Of a stretch of 64,000 nt of DNA, positions 10,128 to 19,800 are shown piece after piece. The DNA lies in contig CAVZOY010000004.1 in NCBI GenBank assembly GCA_963777095.1, forward strand, positions 434,001-498,000, written 5' to 3'. Under the pieces are notes generated by a model. That model did no database searches. It saw only the letters and a list, made by a program, of their open reading frames with translations, and was not told where the DNA came from. This DNA is from CAVZOY01 sp963777095 (GTDB lineage: Bacteria; Actinomycetota; Actinomycetes; Mycobacteriales; Geodermatophilaceae). A program made the translations under genes and the position numbers. Each line of letters opens with the position of its first letter. Position 1 is the first letter of the stretch.

Positions 10128-11888
10128 ATGCTCGCGCGCATGCGGCGTCCGTCCCTCGCCGTCGGCCACAGCCGGCTGCGGCTCGCGGCCGTCCTCGTCG
10201 GCTGCGTGGCCCTGGCCGGACCGCTGGCCGTCCCCGCGGGAGCCGATCCGAGCGACCAGCCGGGCGGCACCACCGCGGTCTTCGAGAGCGACGCCCTCGA
10301 CGACCTGCAGTCGCGGGCCGGGCAGGTCCAGGAGCGCCTCAAGGCGCAGCAGGCTCAGGTCATCGAGGCGCGGCGGGCGCTCAACGAGGCGCAGGCAGCC
10401 GTGGACGAGGCGGAGACCGTGCTCGCCGACGCCGACAGCGAGCTCGCCGGCCACCAGGACGTCGTCGCGCGCTACGCCCGGGCGGTGTACCGGGACGGCG
10501 GCGCCGTCGACCCGCTCAGCCTGCTGCTCAGCGGCACCGATCCGGGCGAGATGGTTTCCGCGCTCGGCCTCCTCGACGCGGTCGACCGCCACGCCGCCGA
10601 CGTCATCGGCGAGGCGGAGCTCCAGCGGCAGGCGGCCCTCGACGACCGCGACCGCGCGCGGGCAGCCCTCGATGTCGCCAAGGAGCGGGCCGACCAGGTG
10701 ACCGCCCGTGTCGAGGAGCTCGAGCGGGCCGCCGCGGACGTGACCGACGAGCTCGAGGCGGCGCTGGAGGTCGTCGACGGCCAGCTCGCCGCGCTGCAGC
10801 GCGAGCAGATCGAGGTCAACGAGAAGACGGCGGCCAACTGGCAGGCCTACGTCGACCAGCTGGAGGCGGCCGGGGTGACGCCGCCGCCGGCCGCGGAGCT
10901 GCTCGACCCGGCGTCGTCGGTGCCCTCGGGCCTCGTGCCCGTCGCGTCCGAGGAGGGCGGCGCGCAGCGCGGCGCCGCCCAGTTGCCCCGGCAGTCGACG
11001 TCGCTGCTGGTGCTCCCGCGCGAGACGCTCGACGCGGTCAGCGCGGCCATGGACGCACTCGGCCTGCCGTACGCGCCCGGCACGAGCGGTCCCGAGTCGT
11101 GGAGCTGCGGGTCGCTGGTCTCGACGGTGTTCGGCTCCGGAGGTCTCGACCTGCCCTCGGGCCAGGGGGAGCTGTACGCGACGACGCAGCCGGTGCCGAC
11201 GGCCGACATCCTGCCCGGCGACCTGGTGTTCCTCGGCAGCGAGCAGTCGGGGCTCGGCCACGTCGGCATCGCACTCGACGGCGCGACCATGCTCGCCGCC
11301 GACGGGCGGGCCGGTGCCGTGGTCGTGCGGACCCTCCCGGCCGACGAGGTGCTCGGCGTCGGGCGGCCCAGCCTGGGCCGGCGCGCCGCGGTCGACGTGC
11401 CGAAACCGGAGGCGGGCGCTCTGAAGGTGGAGTGCGGCAACACCGTCCACCCGAAGTCCGCGCTGACCTTCGACGGGCCCCGCGAGTGGGGTGGCTACCC
11501 GAACGGCCTGATCCCGCCCAGCGCCCTGTGCGAGATCGGTGTGGGCAGCCACCGGCTGCGGTGCGACGCCGCGGCCGCCTGGAAGGCGATGGCGGCGGCG
11601 TTCGCCGCGGACACGGGCAGCCGGCTGTGCATCACCGACTCCTACCGGACCTACGCCGGCCAGGTGCGGCTCTACGGCCAGAAGCCGGCGCTGGCCGCCG
11701 TCCCCGGGACGAGCAACCACGGCTGGGGACTCGCGACCGACCTGTGCGGCGGCATCGAGCGGTTCGGCACGGCGGCGTACCGGTGGATGACGGCCAACGC
11801 CGGCCGGTTCGGCTGGCTGCACCCCGAGTGGGCCGACCCCGGCAACGGCCGCGAGGAGCCGTGGCACTGGGAGTTCGCCGGGAGCTGA
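10128..11888 (+). CDS. Secreted peptidoglycan hydrolase: coiled coil, NlpC/P60-like and VanY-type modules
   Basis: 586 residues from the ATG at 10128, which follows a GAGGGAGG ribosome site. An N-terminal signal sequence ends near VPAGA. Residues about 40-260 are an Ala/Glu/Arg-rich coiled coil like that of RipA-type hydrolases. A divergent NlpC/P60 unit follows, keeping a Cys (WSCGSLV) and a His (GHVGIAL) but lacking the Asp before Cys and the third polar catalytic residue. The C-terminus is an M15/VanY D,D-carboxypeptidase with SNHGWGLATDL zinc motif and EPWHWEF. Two hydrolytic modules in one secreted chain is unusual. It is divergent from the exonuclease gene; the 215 bases between them hold no recognisable feature. 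Confidence 0.85.
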   Translation: MLARMRRPSLAVGHSRLRLAAVLVGCVALAGPLAVPAGADPSDQPGGTTAVFESDALDDLQSRAGQVQERLKAQQAQVIEARRALNEAQAAVDEAETVLADADSELAGHQDVVARYARAVYRDGGAVDPLSLLLSGTDPGEMVSALGLLDAVDRHAADVIGEAELQRQAALDDRDRARAALDVAKERADQVTARVEELERAAADVTDELEAALEVVDGQLAALQREQIEVNEKTAANWQAYVDQLEAAGVTPPPAAELLDPASSVPSGLVPVASEEGGAQRGAAQLPRQSTSLLVLPRETLDAVSAAMDALGLPYAPGTSGPESWSCGSLVSTVFGSGGLDLPSGQGELYATTQPVPTADILPGDLVFLGSEQSGLGHVGIALDGATMLAADGRAGAVVVRTLPADEVLGVGRPSLGRRAAVDVPKPEAGALKVECGNTVHPKSALTFDGPREWGGYPNGLIPPSALCEIGVGSHRLRCDAAAAWKAMAAAFAADTGSRLCITDSYRTYAGQVRLYGQKPALAAVPGTSNHGWGLATDLCGGIERFGTAAYRWMTANAGRFGWLHPEWADPGNGREEPWHWEFAGS

Positions 11889-11968
11889 CGGCCCGCTCCG
11901 GCAGGGCCGGACCGGATTTGTCGGTGGCCCCTCCTAGCGTGCGCCGCAGCACTCACGGAGGAGAAGCC

Positions 11969-12253
11969 ATGCTCATCGACTGCGACACCTGCACCGCCCG
12001 CGGCACCGGCTGCGGCGACTGCGTCGTCACCGTCCTGCTGGGGGCGCCGCCGGGCTGGTCCGGCAGCGATCCGGTCGTCGTGCCGATGCCCGCGCGCGGC
12101 ATCGAACCGGTCGCCGAGGCGCCCGCTCCCGGCGTCGTCGTGGAGTTCGACGACGTCGAGCGCCGGGCCGTCCGGGCCCTCGCCGAGGGGGGTCTGATCC
12201 CGCCGCTGCGCCACCGGCGGGCGGACGGCGGCAGCGCCGGTGCGGCCGTCTGA
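11969..12253 (+). CDS. Small cysteine-rich hypothetical protein
   Basis: 94 residues behind a GGAGGAG ribosome site. The N-terminus has five cysteines in DCDTCTARGTGCGDC, a pattern suited to zinc or an iron-sulfur centre. The rest is Pro/Ala/Val-rich and ends in a hydrophilic GGSAGAAV tail. It lies between the two peptidoglycan hydrolase genes, where mycobacteria have Rv2189c, but I cannot confirm homology. Function is unknown. Confidence 0.65.
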   Translation: MLIDCDTCTARGTGCGDCVVTVLLGAPPGWSGSDPVVVPMPARGIEPVAEAPAPGVVVEFDDVERRAVRALAEGGLIPPLRHRRADGGSAGAAV

Positions 12254-12479
12254 GCGGCGTCCGATGCGCTTCCGGCGCGATTGTGACCGATGTCTCTCCG
12301 AGCACCCTGTGACGCTGCGTGACCAGCGGCAGGGCTGAAATGACATCCGCGTCATTCGGGTGGGTGGTCCAACGATCTCTGGAGCACGCATTTGTCACAA
12401 CAACATCACGGACGTACGGTGATCGCCGTTCGGTCGAGTGGTCGTCACTCACAGGCAGTGACCTCGACCGACGCCGCCG

Positions 12480-12632
12480 AATCGTCCGACGGCACCGCGA
12501 GGTGTTCGAGGGTGAACCGGGGACCCACCGCAGCACTGGGGTGAGTTCTCCCGCGAGCCGGTCCGTCCGGGGAGCGGGGGATAGGGCGCGTCTTCCCAGC
12601 CCGAACCCGTCAGCTAACTCGGTAGGCGGTTG
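12480..12632 (+). promoter_or_regulatory. Probable c-di-AMP riboswitch (ydaO/yuaA class)
   Basis: The roughly 400-base gap 12254-12659 contains the hallmarks of the ydaO motif: GAGGTG...GAGGGTGAACCGGGGACCCACC, then GGGTGAGTTCTCCCG, then CCGAACCCGTCAGCTAACTCGGTAGGCG as the closing block ending at about 12628, just ahead of the ribosome site. In actinobacteria this riboswitch class is known to sit before NlpC/P60 and resuscitation factor genes and to lower expression when c-di-AMP is bound. Boundaries are approximate. A promoter is expected around 12350-12450 but was not pinned down. Confidence 0.8.
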
Positions 12633-12659
12633 CAGAGGAAGAACGGAGAGCCGCCGCAC

Positions 12660-13745
12660 GTGGCGACCCCTCATACCGCACCCCCGCCTGCCCTCCGGCA
12701 GGTCGCATCCGTTCAGTCGCACCGCTCCGCACGACCCGTCCGCGCCCGCCGGCTCCGCACCGGACTCCTGGTCGGTGCCTCGGCAGCCATGACGCTGGCG
12801 CTGCTCCCGGGCACCGCTGCCGCCGAGCCCGGCGAGGCCAGCACCGCCGAGGAGGCCGCCTCCCTCGTCGCGGACGCGAGCCACGACCTCGAGGTCGTCA
12901 CCGAGAAGTTCAACGAGGCCCGCGAGACCCTCCGGCAGCAGAAGGCCGAGGTCGCCGACGCCGAGAAGGCCGCTGCCGAGGCCGCGGATCAGCTGGAAGA
13001 CCTCGACGGCCAGATCCGTGAGCTGGCCCGTACCGCGTACACCGGCGAGAGCCCCACGGCCACGCTGGACCTGATGCTCACCAGCGACTCCGCCGACGAG
13101 TTCCTCTCGTCGCTCGGCACGCTGGACGCGATCGCCGGCCACACCGACGAGGCCATGACCGAGGTCGCCGCGGCCGCGCAGGATGCGGACAGCACCCGGG
13201 CGGTCGCCGAAGCGGCGGCCGCGGAGGCCGCGGCCACCGTCGAGCGGATCCGCGACCAGCAGGCGGACCTCGAGGCGCGCATCGCCGAGTACGAGGAGCA
13301 GTACGACGAGCTCAGCGCGGCGGAGCAGGCGGAGGTCGACCAGGCCCACGGCGGCACCGCCGTCGCCTCGCCGCAGGCCGCGAAGGCCGCCGGCCCGGCC
13401 GCCCAGGTCGCGGTCGACACCGCCATGGCGCAGATCGGCGACCCGTACGTGTGGGCCGCCGCCGGTCCGGACGCCTTCGACTGCTCCGGGCTGACGCAGT
13501 ACGCCTACGCCGCTGCCGGCGTGAGCCTGCCGCACTCGAGCAGCATGCAGTCGCAGATGGGCACCCCGGTGTCCCGCAGCGAGCTGCAGCCCGGTGACCT
13601 GGTGTTCTTCTACAGCCCGGTCAGCCACGTCGGGATGTACATCGGCAACGGCCAGATGGTGCACGCGTCGACGTCCGGCCAGCCGGTGCAGGTGGCGAGC
13701 CTGGACTCGATGGGCAGCTACAGCGGGGCCCGCCGCGTCGCCTGA
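12660..13745 (+). CDS. Secreted NlpC/P60 D,L-endopeptidase (RipA/RpfB-neighbour type)
   Basis: 361 residues from GTG at 12660, after a GAGGAAGAACGGAG ribosome site. An N-terminal basic stretch and signal peptide end at LPGTAAA. A coiled coil of about 150 residues follows, then the catalytic domain with Cys in FDCSGLTQYAY, His in SHVGMYIG and the third residue in MVHAST. It would cut between D-Glu and meso-diaminopimelate in peptide stems. Position matches mycobacterial Rv2190c. The upstream c-di-AMP riboswitch indicates control by cell-wall or osmotic signalling. The frame is intact and a hairpin follows. Confidence 0.93.
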   Translation: MATPHTAPPPALRQVASVQSHRSARPVRARRLRTGLLVGASAAMTLALLPGTAAAEPGEASTAEEAASLVADASHDLEVVTEKFNEARETLRQQKAEVADAEKAAAEAADQLEDLDGQIRELARTAYTGESPTATLDLMLTSDSADEFLSSLGTLDAIAGHTDEAMTEVAAAAQDADSTRAVAEAAAAEAAATVERIRDQQADLEARIAEYEEQYDELSAAEQAEVDQAHGGTAVASPQAAKAAGPAAQVAVDTAMAQIGDPYVWAAAGPDAFDCSGLTQYAYAAAGVSLPHSSSMQSQMGTPVSRSELQPGDLVFFYSPVSHVGMYIGNGQMVHASTSGQPVQVASLDSMGSYSGARRVA

Positions 13746-13763
13746 TTTCTTCTCCACGGTCGA

Positions 13764-13794
13764 AGGGCCGGTGTCCCGTCGGGGCACCGGCCCT
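13764..13794 (+). terminator. Hairpin terminator after the NlpC/P60 gene
   Basis: AGGGCCGGTG and CACCGGCCCT pair as a 10-bp stem around an 11-base loop, 18 bases after the stop at 13745 and ahead of the next gene start at 13840. Confidence 0.75.
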
Positions 13795-13839
13795 CTGCCG
13801 TCCGGGCGGTCGACGAGGACCACTGCCTACGATCGGAGC

Positions 13840-15124
13840 GTGCTCGGGGCGGGTCGGACGGCGGCTCGCGCCGCGCTCGCCGTCGCGGCCGTGCTGGGCG
13901 CGGCCCTCGTCCTCGTCATCGCCCTCCGGACGCCGTGGCAGCCGCTGCCCGTTCCTCCCGGCGGTCGCACACCGGTCGATCCGAGCACCGTGCTCCCCGC
14001 CGACCGCATCGCCGTCGCGGAGTCGTTCGCCGCGGCGCTCCGGCCCGCGTCGCTCGCCGCGCTCCTCCTCGGCCTCGCCGTCGCCGCCCTCCTCGGCCTG
14101 ACACCGCTCGGGGCGCGGATCGTGCGGGGGGTCGCCCGGCCCCTCGGCGGCGGCTGGGGATGGCAGGTGCTGCTCGGCGTCCTCGCCCTGTCGGTGGTCG
14201 GCCGGCTGGTCACCCTGCCGCTGGCCGCGTACGGCGAGGTCGTCCGCCACCGCTACGGCCTGTCCACCCGCAGCTGGCCGCTGTGGGTCAGGGACGTCGC
14301 GGTGTCCACGGCCATCGACGCCGGCCTCACTGCGCTCACCCTGCTCGGCCTGATCTGGCTGGTCCGCCGTGCACCGCGCACGTGGTGGGCCTGGGCCGCG
14401 GGGGCGGCCGCCGCCCTGGTGGTCGCCGGGTCCTTCCTGTGGCCGGTGGTCATCGAGCCGGCGTTCAACCGGTTCGAGCCGCTGGCGGCCGGCGAGCTGC
14501 GCACCGAGCTGCTGCAGCTGGCCGACGACAACGGCACGCCGGTGGAGGACGTGCTGGTCTCCGACGCCTCCCGGAGGACGACGGCGCTCAACGCGTACGT
14601 GTCCGGGTTCGGCTCGACCCGCCGGATCGTCCTCTACGACACCGTGCTCGAGCAGCTGCCCGACGACGAGCTCGAGTCGATCGTCGCCCACGAGCTCGGC
14701 CACGTCTCCGCCGACGACGTCCTGACCGGCACGCTGGTCGGGGCGCTCGGTGCCGGCGCGGCCGTCGCGTTCCTCGGCGTGCTGCTGTCCTGGACGCCGC
14801 TGCTGCGTCGCGCCGGCGCGGAGTCGCCCGGCGACCCGCGCGTTCTCCCGCTCGTCCTCTTCCTCGCGCGCTGTCGGCACGGTGAGCAGCACGCCGGTGC
14901 AGAACCTCGTCTCCCGGCAGATCGAGGCCCGCGCCGACGTGCACGCGCTCGACCTCACCGCGAATCCGGAGGCCTTCATCGCCATGCAGCGGCGGCTGGC
15001 CGCCACCAATCTCAACGACCCGACCCCGCCGCCGACGTGGCAGTGGTGGTTCGGCTCGCACCCCACGGCGGCGCAGCGGGTCGCGATGGCCGAGGACTGG
15101 ACCCGGCTGGCGGACGCCCGGTGA
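13840..15124 (+). CDS. M48-family (CAAX prenyl protease-like) membrane metalloprotease, one frame break
   Basis: Multi-pass membrane protein of about 427 residues. Several N-terminal helices are followed by the zinc site HELGH (IVAHELGHVSADD) and a downstream Glu region, a layout like Ste24/HtpX-type M48 peptidases. The frame breaks near 14873; removing one base from CGCGCGCTGTC joins LPLVLFLA to VGTVSSTPVQN and leads to a Asp-Val-His-Ala-Leu-Asp segment typical of the family. The stop overlaps the start of the mannosyltransferase gene by 4 bases, so the two are probably translated together. Confidence 0.87.
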
Positions 15125-16242
15125 GCCGCACCCTCGTCGTCACCAACGACTTCCCGCCGCGCCAGGGCGGCATCCAGACCTTCGTCGCCGCCCTGCTGGA
15201 GCGCCGGCCGCCGGACTCGCTGGTCGTGCTGGCGTCGGACCATCCCGGCTCGGCGGAGCACGACGCCGGGCTGCCGTATCCGGTGGTGCGCCGGCCGACC
15301 GGCATGCTGCTGCCGACCCCGGCGACCGCTCGCGCAGCGGCCGACCTCGCCCGCCGGTACGGGTGCGACGCCGCCTTCTTCGGGGCCGCCGCCCCGCTCG
15401 GGCTGCTCGCGCCGGCGCTGCGGGACGCCGGCGTCGTCCACCAGGTCGGCGCGACGCACGGACACGAGACCGGCTGGGTGGCCGTGCCGGGCGGGCGGTC
15501 CCTGATGCGCCGGATCGCCTCCGGCCTCGACGTCGTCACCTACATCAGCGACTACACGCGGCAGCGGCTGGCCCCGGCTCTGGGCGACCGCACGCGGCTG
15601 GAGCGGCTCTCGCCCGGGGTGGACGTCGACCTGTTCACCCCGGCCGCCGACGGCGCCGCCGTCCGTGCACGGCACGGGATCGGCGACGCGCCCCTCGTCG
15701 TCTGCGTGTCCCGGCTGGTGGCCCGCAAGGGGCAGGACGTGCTCGTGGCCGCCTGGCCCCGCGTCCTGGCCCGCCATCCGGACGCGCGGCTCCTGCTCGT
15801 CGGCGGCGGGCCTCTGGAGCCGGCGCTGCGGAAGGCGATCGCCGCCGGCGGCCTGGAGAGCTCGGTGGTCCTCACCGGTCCGGTGCCACCCGCAGAGCTG
15901 CCGGCCCACTACGCCGCCGGCGACGTCTTCGCGATGCCCTGCCGCACCCGGCGCCTCGGCCTGGACGTGGAAGGGCTGGGCATGGTCTTCCTGGAGGCGG
16001 CCGCCTGCGGCCGGCCGGTCGTCGCCGGGACGTCCGGCGGCGCCCCCGAGGCGGTGCTCGACGGGCAGACGGGCTCGGTCGTCGACCCCCGATCACCCGA
16101 GGCGGTGGCCGACGCGGTCGGCGCGCTGCTCGTCGACCCGGAGAAGGCGCGCGCGATGGGCCGCGCGGGACGGGCGTGGGTGGAGGAGCGCTGGTCGTGG
16201 ACGACGATCGCCGCCACGTTCGCGGAGCTGCTGGAGGCCTGA
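15121..16242 (+). CDS. pimB: GT4 mannosyltransferase, PimB'-type
   Basis: 373-residue GT-B fold glycosyltransferase. The N-terminal motif TNDFPPRQGGIQTFV and the C-terminal GDP-binding EX7E-type region (MPCRTRRLGLDVEGLGMVFLEA) match the GDP-mannose-dependent phosphatidyl-myo-inositol mannosyltransferase PimB' (Rv2188c), which adds the second mannose of PIM. Family membership is strong; the exact acceptor is inferred from synteny with fadD15 and the SRPBCC gene. The frame is intact, and GTG overlaps the M48 stop (GTGA). Confidence 0.88.
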   Translation: MSRTLVVTNDFPPRQGGIQTFVAALLERRPPDSLVVLASDHPGSAEHDAGLPYPVVRRPTGMLLPTPATARAAADLARRYGCDAAFFGAAAPLGLLAPALRDAGVVHQVGATHGHETGWVAVPGGRSLMRRIASGLDVVTYISDYTRQRLAPALGDRTRLERLSPGVDVDLFTPAADGAAVRARHGIGDAPLVVCVSRLVARKGQDVLVAAWPRVLARHPDARLLLVGGGPLEPALRKAIAAGGLESSVVLTGPVPPAELPAHYAAGDVFAMPCRTRRLGLDVEGLGMVFLEAAACGRPVVAGTSGGAPEAVLDGQTGSVVDPRSPEAVADAVGALLVDPEKARAMGRAGRAWVEERWSWTTIAATFAELLEA

Positions 16243-16285
16243 TGGAGTCGCAGGGCGCGGAAAACGCGCCCGTGCGACTCCATCA
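16240..16285. terminator. Bidirectional hairpin between pimB and fadD15
   Basis: TGATGGAGTCGCA and TGCGACTCCATCA form a long stem, extended by GGCGCG/CGCGCC around a GAAAA loop. It begins at the pimB stop codon and lies 9 bases from the fadD15 stop, so it can serve both convergent genes. Confidence 0.85.
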
Positions 16286-16293
16286 GGCGCGGT

Positions 16294-18085
16294 TCAGCGG
16301 GTGTAGAGCCCCTCGACCTCGCTGTCGTACTCCTTGAGGACGGCGGACCGCTTGAGCTTGAGGCTCGGCGTCAGCAGCCCGTTGGCCTCGGTGAAGTCGG
16401 TACCGAGGATGCGGAACTTCTTGACCGCCTCGGCCTTCGAGACCGCCTTGTTGGCGTCGTCGACGGCCGACTGGACCTCGGCGACGACGTCGTCGTCCTC
16501 GCGCAACTGGTCCGGCGTCATGGCCGGCTTGCCCTTCGACTCCAGCCAGAGCGGCAGGGCCTCCTCGTCGAGGGTGATCAGCGCAGCGATGAACGGACGC
16601 TGGTCGCCGACGACGATGCACTGGCTGACCAGCCGGTGGGCCCGGATGCGGTCCTCGAGGACGGCGGGGGCGACGTTCTTGCCGCCCGCCGTCACCAGGA
16701 TCTCCTTCTTGCGGCCGGTGATCTTGAGGAAGCCGTCGGCGTCGATCTCGCCGAGGTCGCCGGTCTGGAACCAGCCGTCGGCGTCGATGGCCTCCTTGGT
16801 GGCCTGCTCGTTCTTCCAGTAGCCGCGCATCACGATGTCGCCGCGGATCAGGATCTCGCCGTCCTCGGCGATGGCCATCGCGACGCCGGGCAGCGGCCGG
16901 CCGACGGTGCCGATGCGGAACCCGTCGTCGTGGTTGACCGACGCCGCCGCGGTGGTCTCGGTCAGTCCGTAGCCCTCGTAGACGGTGACGCCGATGCCGC
17001 GGAAGAAGTGACCGAGCCGCTCGCCGAGGGGGGCGCCGCCGGAGATGGCGCCCATGCAGCGCCCGCCGAGCGCGGCGCGCAGCTTGCCGTAGACGAGCTT
17101 GTCGAACACCAGGTGCTGCGCCTTGAGCGCCAGACCGGCGCCGCCGGTGTCCTGCGCGCGCGACCAGTCGATGGCGACCTGGGCCGCCTTGTCGAAGATC
17201 CTGCCCTTGCCGTCGGCCTCCGCCTTGGCCTTGGCGCCGTTGAACACCTTCTCGAAGACGCGGGGCACGGCGAGCACGAACGTCGGCTTGAAGCTCGCCG
17301 AGATCCTCGACCAGGTTGGTGATGTCCGGGGTGTGGCCGATGACCGTGCGGGTCTTGACCGCGCCGACCTGGATGACGCGGGCCAGCACGTGGGCCAGGG
17401 GGATGAACAGCAGGATCGACCCGTCCACGTTCATGAACCGGCCGAGCAGGCCCATCCCGTTGCCGACCTCGAACAGGAAGTTGCCGTGGGTGAGCTCGCA
17501 GCCCTTGGGCCGCCCGGTGGTGCCGCTGGTGTAGATCAGCGTCGCCAGGCTGTCGGCCGTGAGCGACGCCCGGCGGGCCTCGAGCTCGCTGTCGGGCACG
17601 TCGCCGCCTGCGGCGATGAGCGTGCCGACGGCGTCGTCGTCGAGCACGTAGACCGGCCCGAGGTCGGGCGCCTGGTCGCGCACCGACTCGACGGCGTCGG
17701 CGTGCTCGCCGCGCTCGACGATCGCCGCGGTGGCACCGGAGTCGGACAGGATCCAGGCCACCTGGTCGGCGCTGGAGGTCTCGTAGATCGGGACGACGAC
17801 GGCGCCGGCGGCCCAGATGGCGAAGTCGCAGACGGTCCACTCGTAGCGGGTCTTGGCCTGCAGGGCCACCCGGTCCCCGGCCTTGACGCCACCGGCGATG
17901 AGGCCCTTGGCCACGCCGGAGACCTGCTCGCCGAACTCCCGCCAGGTGACGTCGGTCCACTGCCCGCCGACCTGGCGCCGGAGACCGATCTCGCCACCGT
18001 GCTCGGCGACGTTGGCGGCCAGCATGTCGGGGATGGCCTCGTCGGGGCCGACCTCCACGGTCGGGGGAACGCTGAACTCGCGCAC
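16294..18085 (-). CDS. fadD15: Long-chain fatty acyl-CoA ligase (FadD15 type), one frame break
   Basis: Adenylate-forming enzyme activating long-chain fatty acids as acyl-AMP then acyl-CoA. The P-loop-like [10 protein letters not shown], the YEGYGLTE motif, the [12 protein letters not shown] hinge region and a C-terminal catalytic Lys domain are present. About 596 residues from GTG at 18085. The frame breaks near 17292: removing one base from TTGAAGCTC (plus strand) gives [20 protein letters not shown]. Placement next to pimB and the SRPBCC gene copies mycobacterial Rv2187. Confidence 0.92.
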
Positions 18086-18239
18086 GCCTGGTCCCTTCCT
18101 CCCGACCGGCCGAGGGCACCGTCGCCTCCGGTCCCGGCGCAGGACTTTCGCTGAATCTAGCGGCTGTGCCCTACCCGTGAGTAGCAGGTGAAGCCGCCGC
18201 CTCCGATCGGGGGATGGGCGGTGCCACTAACCTGCTCGC

Positions 18240-18671
18240 ATGGCCGACCAGTCCACCCAGTCGATCGTCGTCGACGCGCCCGCGGCGGACGTCATGGCGG
18301 TCATCGCCGACTTCCCGTCGTACCCGCAGTGGGTCGCCGCGGCGCGGACCGTCGAGGTGCTCGAGGCCGGGGACGACGGACGGGCGCGACGCGTGCGCTT
18401 CGTCCTCGACGCCGGCTCGGTGAAGGACGACTACGTCCTCGACTACGCCTGGCAGGGCGACCGCGCGGTCTCCTGGACACTCGTCTCCAGCCAGCTGATG
18501 AAGCGGCAGGACGGCTCGTACACGCTCACCGAGACCGACGGGCGCACCGAGGTGACCTACTCGATCACGATCGACACCAAGATCCCGCTGCTCGGCATGA
18601 TGAAGCGCAAGGCCGAGAAGGTCATCCTCGACACCGCGCTCAAGGAGCTCAAGAAGCGCGTCGAGGGCTGA
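18240..18671 (+). CDS. SRPBCC/START-like lipid-binding family protein
   Basis: 143 residues with the polyketide cyclase/START helix-grip fold: DQSTQSIVVDAPAADVMAVI start, a central DYVLDYAWQG strand and a long amphipathic C-terminal helix. The orthologous position in mycobacteria is Rv2185c. The ligand is unknown; a hydrophobic lipid or isoprenoid is plausible given the lipid genes around it. It is divergent from fadD15 and 7 bases ahead of the ArsA-like gene. Confidence 0.85.
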   Translation: MADQSTQSIVVDAPAADVMAVIADFPSYPQWVAAARTVEVLEAGDDGRARRVRFVLDAGSVKDDYVLDYAWQGDRAVSWTLVSSQLMKRQDGSYTLTETDGRTEVTYSITIDTKIPLLGMMKRKAEKVILDTALKELKKRVEG

Positions 18672-18678
18672 TCGCCGG

Positions 18679-19800
18679 GTGCGCACACTCCTCGTGACCG
18701 GCCCGGGCGGGGCCGGGTCGTCCACGCTGTCCGCCGCCGCTGCCGTGCAGTGCCGCCCGCTCGGGGCAGCGCACGGCGCTCCTGGCGCGCCGCGGACCCG
18801 CCGTCGCCGGACTCGACGCGGTGCCCGGGCTCACCGTGACCGTCGTGGACCCGCAGACCTCGATGGAACGGTTCTGGGCCGCGCACGTCGACGCCCTCGC
18901 CGCCGTCCTGCCCCGGCTCGACCTGCCGCCCGCGACGTCCGTGGCGGCTCTGCCCGGCACGGCCGAGCTCGCGCTGCTCACGGAGCTGGGCCGCGCCGAC
19001 GCCGACGTCCTCGTCGTGGACGCCGGGCCGGTCGAGGCCGCGCTGTCCCTCGTCGCGTTGCCCGTCCGCGCTGCGCGGCTGGCTCGACCAGCTGCTGCCC
19101 TCCCGGCTGCGGGCGCTGGCCGCGCTCGGCGGGGCGATGGGCGGTGCGGGTGCGGCGCTGGCCGCGGTGCCCGCGCTCGAGCGTCTGCTCGACGGCAGCC
19201 CGCTGGCCGATCCGACGTCGGTCACCGTCGTGCTGACCGCGCAGGCCCGCCGGGGCACGGCCGCCGACCTGCGTCGCGCCGTCCCCGCGTTCACCCTGCA
19301 CGGCCTGCGGCCCGCCGCCGTCCTCGCCCGGGTCCTGCCCGAGGGAACCGGGGAGTGGTGGGCGGCGCGGACGGCCGAGCAGACCGCGGAACTGGCCGCC
19401 CTGTGCGGGCTCGCACCGGTCACCGCCGTTCCGGAGGCCGCCGTGCTGCCCGACGACGTCGACGGCGTGGCCGGTCTGCTGACCGGCATCCGCTTCCCGC
19501 CCTGGGGCGGTGGCGCCTCCACGATCGACCGCACGGACCGCGGCTGGGACCTCGCCGTCGCCGCTGCCCTTCGCCGAACGGGCCGACGTCGAGCTCACCC
19601 GCCTCGGCGACGACCTCGTGCTCACCGTCGCCGGGTCGCGGCGGGCACTGCGGCTGGACGCGCTGCTGCGCCGCTGCACCGTCACCGGCGGCCGTCTCGA
19701 CGCACCCGGCACGGCCGGAGCGCGCCTCGTGGTCGGCTTCGAGCCGGACCCGCGGGCGTGGCCGGCCGATCTGCTGGCCGCGCACGGGAGCCCGTCGTGA
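18679..19800 (+). CDS. ArsA/Get3-like ATPase-family protein with degenerate P-loop, three frame breaks
   Basis: Matches the position of mycobacterial Rv2184c, an anion-transport-ATPase-like protein. Continuity is inferred through three single-base breaks: near 18758 (CCCGCTCGG), 19072 (GTCCGCGCTGCG) and 19566 (GTCGCCGCTGCC). Correction gives about 372 residues and agrees with the length modulo 3. Recognisable parts are ADVLVVDAGPVE, LDQLLPSRLRALAAL and the C-terminal PLPFAERADVELTRLGDDL segment typical of ArsA relatives. The N-terminal loop reads GPGGAGSST where active members have GKGGVGKT; both lysines are missing, so ATP hydrolysis is doubtful. Confidence 0.75.

Noticed and set aside
13621..15909. 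760-codon open frame antisense to the M48 and pimB genes
   Set aside because: Composition is that of a GC-rich antisense shadow and both sense genes have strong motifs.
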